Shown piece by piece: positions 5,502 through 9,006 of a stretch of 9,006 nt of DNA. The DNA is from UBA6107 sp034430175 (GTDB lineage Bacteria; Chloroflexota; Anaerolineae; Anaerolineales; Anaerolineaceae). Numbering within the stretch: the first letter of the stretch is position 1; the number at the start of each line of letters is the position of its first letter. The notes under the pieces are model-generated. The model was not told the DNA's origin. It searched no databases and was given only the letters and a program-made list of their open reading frames with translations. The stretch is from assembly GCA_034430175.1 (NCBI GenBank), contig DAOUFI010000034.1:1-9006 (forward strand). The letters are read 5' to 3'. Made by a program: the position numbers and the translations under genes.

Positions 5502-6887
5502 TTAGTAGATATAGATAGTGTAGGGTAAATATCCAGTGATCGTACCACCCGGATCCAGAGTTACGGTTACTGGTCCAGTTCCACTAACTGCTGTGTATCC
5601 ACCTGGGGGAGCGGTGGTCACCTTTAAGCAATACTTGCCTGGCGGAATGTTGTTGAAAGTGGCAATACCACTTGAATTCGTTGTCTTTGAAGTGACCGCG
5701 CCACCGCCAGATCCACAGGCTCCCTTTGATAGTTTTACAACCGCATTGGGAAGGCCAATCTCACCGGCATTCTTAATGGTATTCGCGTTAACGTCATAGA
5801 AGACCACCGCCACGATGGTTCCCGGCTCGGGTAGAGGGGTATTCGTGGCTGTTGGCGTGGGTGTAGCTGGCACATAGCATACACCAGGCTCTTTCCCTGT
5901 TGGAGTAAAACCAACTACCCAGCGGCAGGTATTGTCAACAGCAGCCAAAGCCTTGATGGGGTAGTAATCGGCTTGAAGGGTTGAAGCGGAACCTGCTTCC
6001 GCGATGGTGAAATGATCGTTGTAGTCGAACCACTCGGGGTGGAATAGATCCTGAGCCCAGACTCCCCACATATACGCGGGATCATTGTTCAAAGCTGAAT
6101 ATTTAATGGCAATGTCGACCACCTGTGGATTAGATGGATCGATCCTCGCCCAGGCCAGATCGGGGTCATTTCCCAAGCCCGCATCGAAGAGCAATCTATC
6201 ATATCCATCTCCTCTCTGCGGAGGGTCGGATCCCACCGGTACTGAGTTTCCAATATCTTTATTGGAATCCTGCCAGACCTGGACACCGGCAACCGACCAT
6301 TCAATTCCAGGTCGAATGGCAATCACAAGGATATCTCCCCTGCCGTCCACATCGAGATCAAACTCGGCGCCATAGGCTCCACTCAATTTTCCGCTATCGT
6401 CGAGTCCGACCAACTGGATCATGACATACAGCCAGGTGGAATCATGGTTCAACCAGGCTTTGGTAATATCGAGATAGGGGAAATATTTATCCATCGTATT
6501 CGCGTTGAAAGGCCTTTCCAGTAAACCCTCGGCGAAGTTCTCCCCAGCAGCAGCTCGCCTTTCCTCGGCAGATGTTGACGAGTTGGCATCCGTAATTCCA
6601 GATTCATGATTCACTCCCGGCGCGGAAGGCGACATGTAATGGGTAATCTGTAAAGTGGCAGTGGGAAGCTCCAACGTAGTTTCAATCACTGGTGGCTCAG
6701 TCTGTGGGGTGGAAGGAGTATTAACAGCCATACCCGCGAGCGCGGAAGATGTGGCCTGTAATGCGGCGATGGTCGATTGATAATCTTCATCGTTGGAAGT
6801 GGTGAAAAGAGGGAAATTACAAGAGCCAAGGAGCAAAGCGAAAACCAGAACCATTACGATCAAAAACATGATCACGGATTTCTTCAT
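5502..6887 (-). CDS. Surface lipoprotein with C-terminal SdrD_B-like domain
   Basis: A 461-residue exported lipoprotein. MKKS and a long hydrophobic run end at LLGSC, with lipidated Cys23. The start is ATG 6887-6885 with AGGAGGTT 6 bp upstream; the longer frame to 6986 is unlikely. Residues 35-55 form a short Ala/Gln-rich helix, and 56-80 are Thr/Pro-rich. A central domain (about 85-335) is not recognised. It contains DLDVDGRGD (177-185), a calcium-loop-like motif, many aromatics, and Cys321 and Cys337. A linker PTPTATNTPLPEPG (343-356) leads to an SdrD_B-like beta domain (357-461), with the D.N.N...AGE loop (365-376) and NNIPPGKYCLKV. Cys391 and Cys420 may pair. The product probably sits outside the membrane, perhaps binding a ligand or supporting adhesion. 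It is divergent from the sortase-like gene and may work with it. Confidence 0.75.
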   Translation of the reverse strand: MKKSVIMFLIVMVLVFALLLGSCNFPLFTTSNDEDYQSTIAALQATSSALAGMAVNTPSTPQTEPPVIETTLELPTATLQITHYMSPSAPGVNHESGITDANSSTSAEERRAAAGENFAEGLLERPFNANTMDKYFPYLDITKAWLNHDSTWLYVMIQLVGLDDSGKLSGAYGAEFDLDVDGRGDILVIAIRPGIEWSVAGVQVWQDSNKDIGNSVPVGSDPPQRGDGYDRLLFDAGLGNDPDLAWARIDPSNPQVVDIAIKYSALNNDPAYMWGVWAQDLFHPEWFDYNDHFTIAEAGSASTLQADYYPIKALAAVDNTCRWVVGFTPTGKEPGVCYVPATPTPTATNTPLPEPGTIVAVVFYDVNANTIKNAGEIGLPNAVVKLSKGACGSGGGAVTSKTTNSSGIATFNNIPPGKYCLKVTTAPPGGYTAVSGTGPVTVTLDPGGTITGYLPYTIYIY

Positions 6888-6933
6888 TCTCTCAACCTCC
6901 TGAACAAATCCCCGATAAAAGAATACCAATTTC

Positions 6934-6962
6934 ATTATAGAAACCTGATTTACCAAAAGCAA
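6934..6962 (-). promoter_or_regulatory. Promoter of the SdrD_B-type lipoprotein gene
   Basis: On the minus strand, TTGCTT (6962-6957) and a perfect TATAAT (6939-6934) are 17 bp apart. The start site would lie near 6927, giving a leader of about 40 nt to the AGGAGG-led ATG at 6887. Confidence 0.6.
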
Positions 6963-6989
6963 TTCCCGGTTTTCCCCCAATCTCACGAA

Positions 6990-7084
6990 AATTACAAGTA
7001 TGCAAATTTACTTTTTTACCATTGATTTATTACCAATACATTACTATAATGTTGTTGTAATTATCATGTAACATGTTTGTAATT
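6990..7084. repeat. Three TTGTAATT copies in the divergent promoter region
   Basis: TTGTAATT occurs at 7055-7062 and 7077-7084 on the plus strand and inverted (AATTACAA) at 6990-6997. The outer pair extends to a 10-base match (AAAATTACAA at 6988-6997 against TTGTAATTTT at 7077-7086). Between the two direct copies, CATGT-A-ACATG (7065-7075) is a perfect dyad. Both plus-strand copies lie after the rightward -10, in the leader. The region is AT-rich, so chance is possible. It may be a shared regulator site. Confidence 0.32.
7022..7050 (+). promoter_or_regulatory. Promoter of the sortase-like gene
   Basis: TTGATT (7022-7027) and a perfect TATAAT (7045-7050) are separated by an ideal 17 bp. Transcription would begin near 7057, giving a leader of about 40 nt. 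The leader carries the TTGTAATT repeat and the CATGT-A-ACATG dyad before the GGAGAG Shine-Dalgarno (7088-7093). Confidence 0.65.
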
Positions 7085-7095
7085 TTTGGAGAGAG

Positions 7096-7746
7096 ATGAA
7101 AACTTCAACCCGTATAATCAAAAGTTTCCTGGTGGTAATAGTTCTGGTAACAATGGCTTTCAGCCCAGTGCAAACAGCTCTAGCAATGCCAGTTACCGGT
7201 GACGCAATCACCGCCCAGGCTCCCGCAGTGGTGAGCCCTAAAATCTCTTCCCTCAATGATTTCGTCGCATCAGTGAAGAATGGAAAAAGTGGTCAGATCG
7301 TTGGCCTCTATTCAGACAGCGTTTTCGCGCTCAAAGTAGTCCAGCAACCTTCAGGCAACTCCTCCTTTGTTTCAACCGCTTCTTCAGAAGTGGTAACGCA
7401 ATTTGGACTTGCCTCTTCATACGGCTCGATTGGTATGCTCGCCCACAATTATCTGGCTGGAAAATATTTCACTTCGCTTTCAAGTGGCAGCAAAATTGTG
7501 GTGGTCTATGGTGATGGGAAAACTGTCACCTATAAAGTCAGCGCAATTAAACAATACCAGGCGCTCTCGCCTAACAGCACCCAATCGAACTTCGTTGATC
7601 TTTCTAAACCCGATAAAACCCTGACTGCCACCGATGTATTCAAACAGACTTATGGCAACAAAGGTGCGCTGGTATTACAGACCTGTATCAGTAAAAATGG
7701 AAATTCTTCCTGGGGCAGACTCTTCTTGATCGCCTACAAGGAATAA
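7096..7746 (+). CDS. Exported sortase-like protein (sortase-fold transpeptidase family)
   Basis: A 216-residue secreted protein. A basic start (Lys2, Arg6, Lys9), a hydrophobic core and an ALA cleavage site near residue 30 form a signal peptide. There is no second membrane segment, so the mature protein appears unanchored. The C-terminal half follows the sortase pattern in order: SIGMLAHNYLAGKYFTSL with His117, SKIVVVYGDGKTVTYKVSAIK, LVLQTC with Cys197, and WGRLFLIA with Arg208. These match the His/Cys/Arg triad of sortases, although the usual AGH is LAH and the Cys is followed by Ile. Sortases join surface proteins to peptidoglycan or to each other; whether this one is catalytic is unknown. 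The residues before about 90 are not recognised. It has its own good promoter, is divergent from a surface lipoprotein gene and ends before a strong terminator. Confidence 0.72.
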   Translation: MKTSTRIIKSFLVVIVLVTMAFSPVQTALAMPVTGDAITAQAPAVVSPKISSLNDFVASVKNGKSGQIVGLYSDSVFALKVVQQPSGNSSFVSTASSEVVTQFGLASSYGSIGMLAHNYLAGKYFTSLSSGSKIVVVYGDGKTVTYKVSAIKQYQALSPNSTQSNFVDLSKPDKTLTATDVFKQTYGNKGALVLQTCISKNGNSSWGRLFLIAYKE

Positions 7747-7840
7747 TTACTACCGGTTCTCTCAAGAAGAACAAAAAGTCCTTGAAATATTATTGGTGGA
7801 AACAAGAATTTATCGGTAGATACTTCTTGAGGGAAAAATC

Positions 7841-7877
7841 AAAATGGATGACCTGAAGGCGTAGGTCATCCATTTTT
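7841..7877. terminator. Strong bidirectional intrinsic terminator
   Basis: AAAATGGATGACCT (7841-7854) and AGGTCATCCATTTT (7863-7876) form a perfect 14-bp stem around GAAGGCGT, with TTTTT (7873-7877) on the rightward side. Leftward, the stem is followed by GATTTTT. It lies between the convergent sortase-like and HD-GYP genes and suits both. The 94 bases before it (7747-7840) hold no gene. Confidence 0.85.
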
Positions 7878-7924
7878 GTCCCCCAGCAAGCAAATTGTGA
7901 GTGTTACCTCATCGAATAATCAAA

Positions 7925-9006
7925 TTAGATAATAAAAGATCTTTCCTGAATCAAGTTGATCAACGTATCAACTACCTCCGCATCGAATTGAATCCCTCGT
8001 TGCTGAACAAGGATATCAATCGCATCTTGCACAAACCGTTTGGGTTGGTAAGCCCGACCCTCGATCACTGCTGAAAACGTATCCACAACGGCGATTATTC
8101 TTGCTCCCAGGGGGATTTGATTTCCCCGCAGTCCCAGTGGATACCCTGACCCATCCAGCCTTTCGTGGTGTGCCAGGATCAGTGGCGCGACTTCATCAAG
8201 TCCGGTCATCCCCTGCACAATCTTCGCGCCGATCTCAGGATGTTTATGGATTGCCTCCCATTCTTCAGGAGTTAATTTGCCTGGTTTGTATAGAACCTTA
8301 TCTTCCACACCAATCTTCCCAATATCGTGAAGCAAAGCTGCCCAATAAATAATCTGGCATTCTGCATCGGTGCATCCCATTTTCCTGGCAACCTGGTCTG
8401 AGATAGTTGCCATATTTTGACTGTGTAATCCGCTGTCAACGTCCCGGGCGACGAGCGCCTTAGTCAGTGCCCTGACCATTTCGCTAGAAGTATTGGATAA
8501 ACGCTCATTCAATTTGATCCTGAATATCCCATTCGCCAACTGCCCAGCCATTAATTCAACCAGATGAGTGGAGTTAATCAAATAAAGATTGCTTTCTTTT
8601 ACACCGAGACTTCCCAACTCAAGAAAACCAATCTGTTGCTGATTCACTGAGAGTGGAACCAGCCAGATATGGAGAAATTCCTTCCCGGAGATTGATTGGT
8701 GCTCTTGAATAATCGCCTTGTTATCAACCTTGAGAGGTTTCAACGCGGGATATGTGAGCGCGACTTTTTTGAGGAATTTTTCCACTCCCACAGAAACCGG
8801 AACATGGTCAGGACATTCCACAGCCCCATCCCCCTCCTGGTAGATCATTTTCCAATAATACTGTCCATCTGATTCAAGCAGAATAACCTTCGCGTAATTC
8901 AGATCTAGGATCTCAACCACCGACCTGGTCGCTCTTTCCAATAGATCGCTCAGGGTATTTGATCCCAAAAGATACCTGTTCAGATTCGAAAGTCCCACCC
9001 AACGAT
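7925..9006 (-). CDS. GAF plus HD-GYP protein, probable cyclic-di-GMP phosphodiesterase (5' end outside window)
   Basis: A leftward gene ending at TAA 7927-7925. Its frame is still open at the right edge: GTG at 8998 is an available start, but Arg-Trp codons precede it in frame, so the protein probably extends further. Numbered from that GTG, residues 10-160 look like a GAF-type sensor (LSDLLERATRSVVEILDLNYAKVILLE at 16-42). A short helix leads to an HD-GYP domain (about 172-357). It has ARDVDSGLHS with His192, LLHDIGKIG (222-230) with the HD pair, HKHPEIG (251-257), HHERLDGSGYP (277-287), and IPLGARIIAVVDTFSAV (295-311). All usual metal ligands and the GYP motif seem intact, so it should hydrolyse cyclic-di-GMP in response to a GAF-sensed signal. 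It lies convergent with the sortase-like gene. Its promoter is not in the window. Confidence 0.87.
   Translation of the reverse strand, partial: RWVGLSNLNRYLLGSNTLSDLLERATRSVVEILDLNYAKVILLESDGQYYWKMIYQEGDGAVECPDHVPVSVGVEKFLKKVALTYPALKPLKVDNKAIIQEHQSISGKEFLHIWLVPLSVNQQQIGFLELGSLGVKESNLYLINSTHLVELMAGQLANGIFRIKLNERLSNTSSEMVRALTKALVARDVDSGLHSQNMATISDQVARKMGCTDAECQIIYWAALLHDIGKIGVEDKVLYKPGKLTPEEWEAIHKHPEIGAKIVQGMTGLDEVAPLILAHHERLDGSGYPLGLRGNQIPLGARIIAVVDTFSAVIEGRAYQPKRFVQDAIDILVQQRGIQFDAEVVDTLINLIQERSFII

Noticed and set aside
5502..5540. Classical LPXTG cell-wall sorting signal at the lipoprotein C-terminus
   Set aside because: LPYT is present, but only four residues follow it, with no hydrophobic helix or basic tail. 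It is kept only as a speculative link to the sortase-like neighbour.
6888..6986. Upstream extension of the lipoprotein gene to an ATG at 6986
   Set aside because: It would bury the signal sequence, the AGGAGG site and the TATAAT promoter inside the coding region. ATG 6887 begins a textbook lipoprotein signal.
1..9006. CRISPR array, tRNA or rRNA gene
   Set aside because: No regularly spaced long repeats, cloverleaf-like segments or conserved rRNA stretches were seen by eye.

Overview
The window looks like a chromosomal segment of a free-living bacterium, most likely from the Chloroflexota (Anaerolineae-like). This is inferred from style, not from a marker gene. The clues are lipoproteins with Thr/Pro-rich linkers after the lipobox cysteine, a surface lipoprotein ending in an SdrD_B-type beta domain, an exported sortase-like protein with no membrane anchor, a GAF/HD-GYP signalling protein, and moderate GC content.

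Left edge (1-362): the end of an insertion sequence (1-98) carries two 26-bp-spaced repeats and the last codons of a rightward-reading transposase. It appears to have cut into a leftward DhaL/DAK2-like gene. Only the first 88 codons of that gene remain, and the element's terminal TGT TAG supplies the final codon and the stop.

Uptake operon (about 410-4572): a PadR-family regulator has a good sigma-70 promoter with a perfect palindrome just past the -10, which suggests autoregulation. It is followed by a compact set: lipoprotein substrate-binding protein, FecCD-type permease, FecE/BtuD-type ATPase and a THEP1-like NTPase. The gaps after the substrate-binding protein are 2 bp or overlaps. This is a B12/iron-chelate-type importer. 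Its ligand cannot be read from the sequence. A patatin-like (RssA-type) hydrolase (4646-5449) follows on the same strand with its own strong Shine-Dalgarno and ends at a bidirectional hairpin.

Envelope pair (5502-7746): two divergent genes share a 208-bp promoter region. Leftward is a lipoprotein with an unrecognised central domain and a C-terminal SdrD_B-like domain. Rightward is a secreted sortase-like protein with His, Cys and Arg in the expected order. Both have clear -35/-10 boxes, and three copies of TTGTAATT lie in the shared region.

Right edge (7841-9006): a strong bidirectional terminator separates the sortase-like gene from a convergent GAF plus HD-GYP protein, a probable cyclic-di-GMP phosphodiesterase whose 5' end lies outside the window.

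No rRNA, tRNA or CRISPR array was seen. No stretch over 300 bases lacks a gene.
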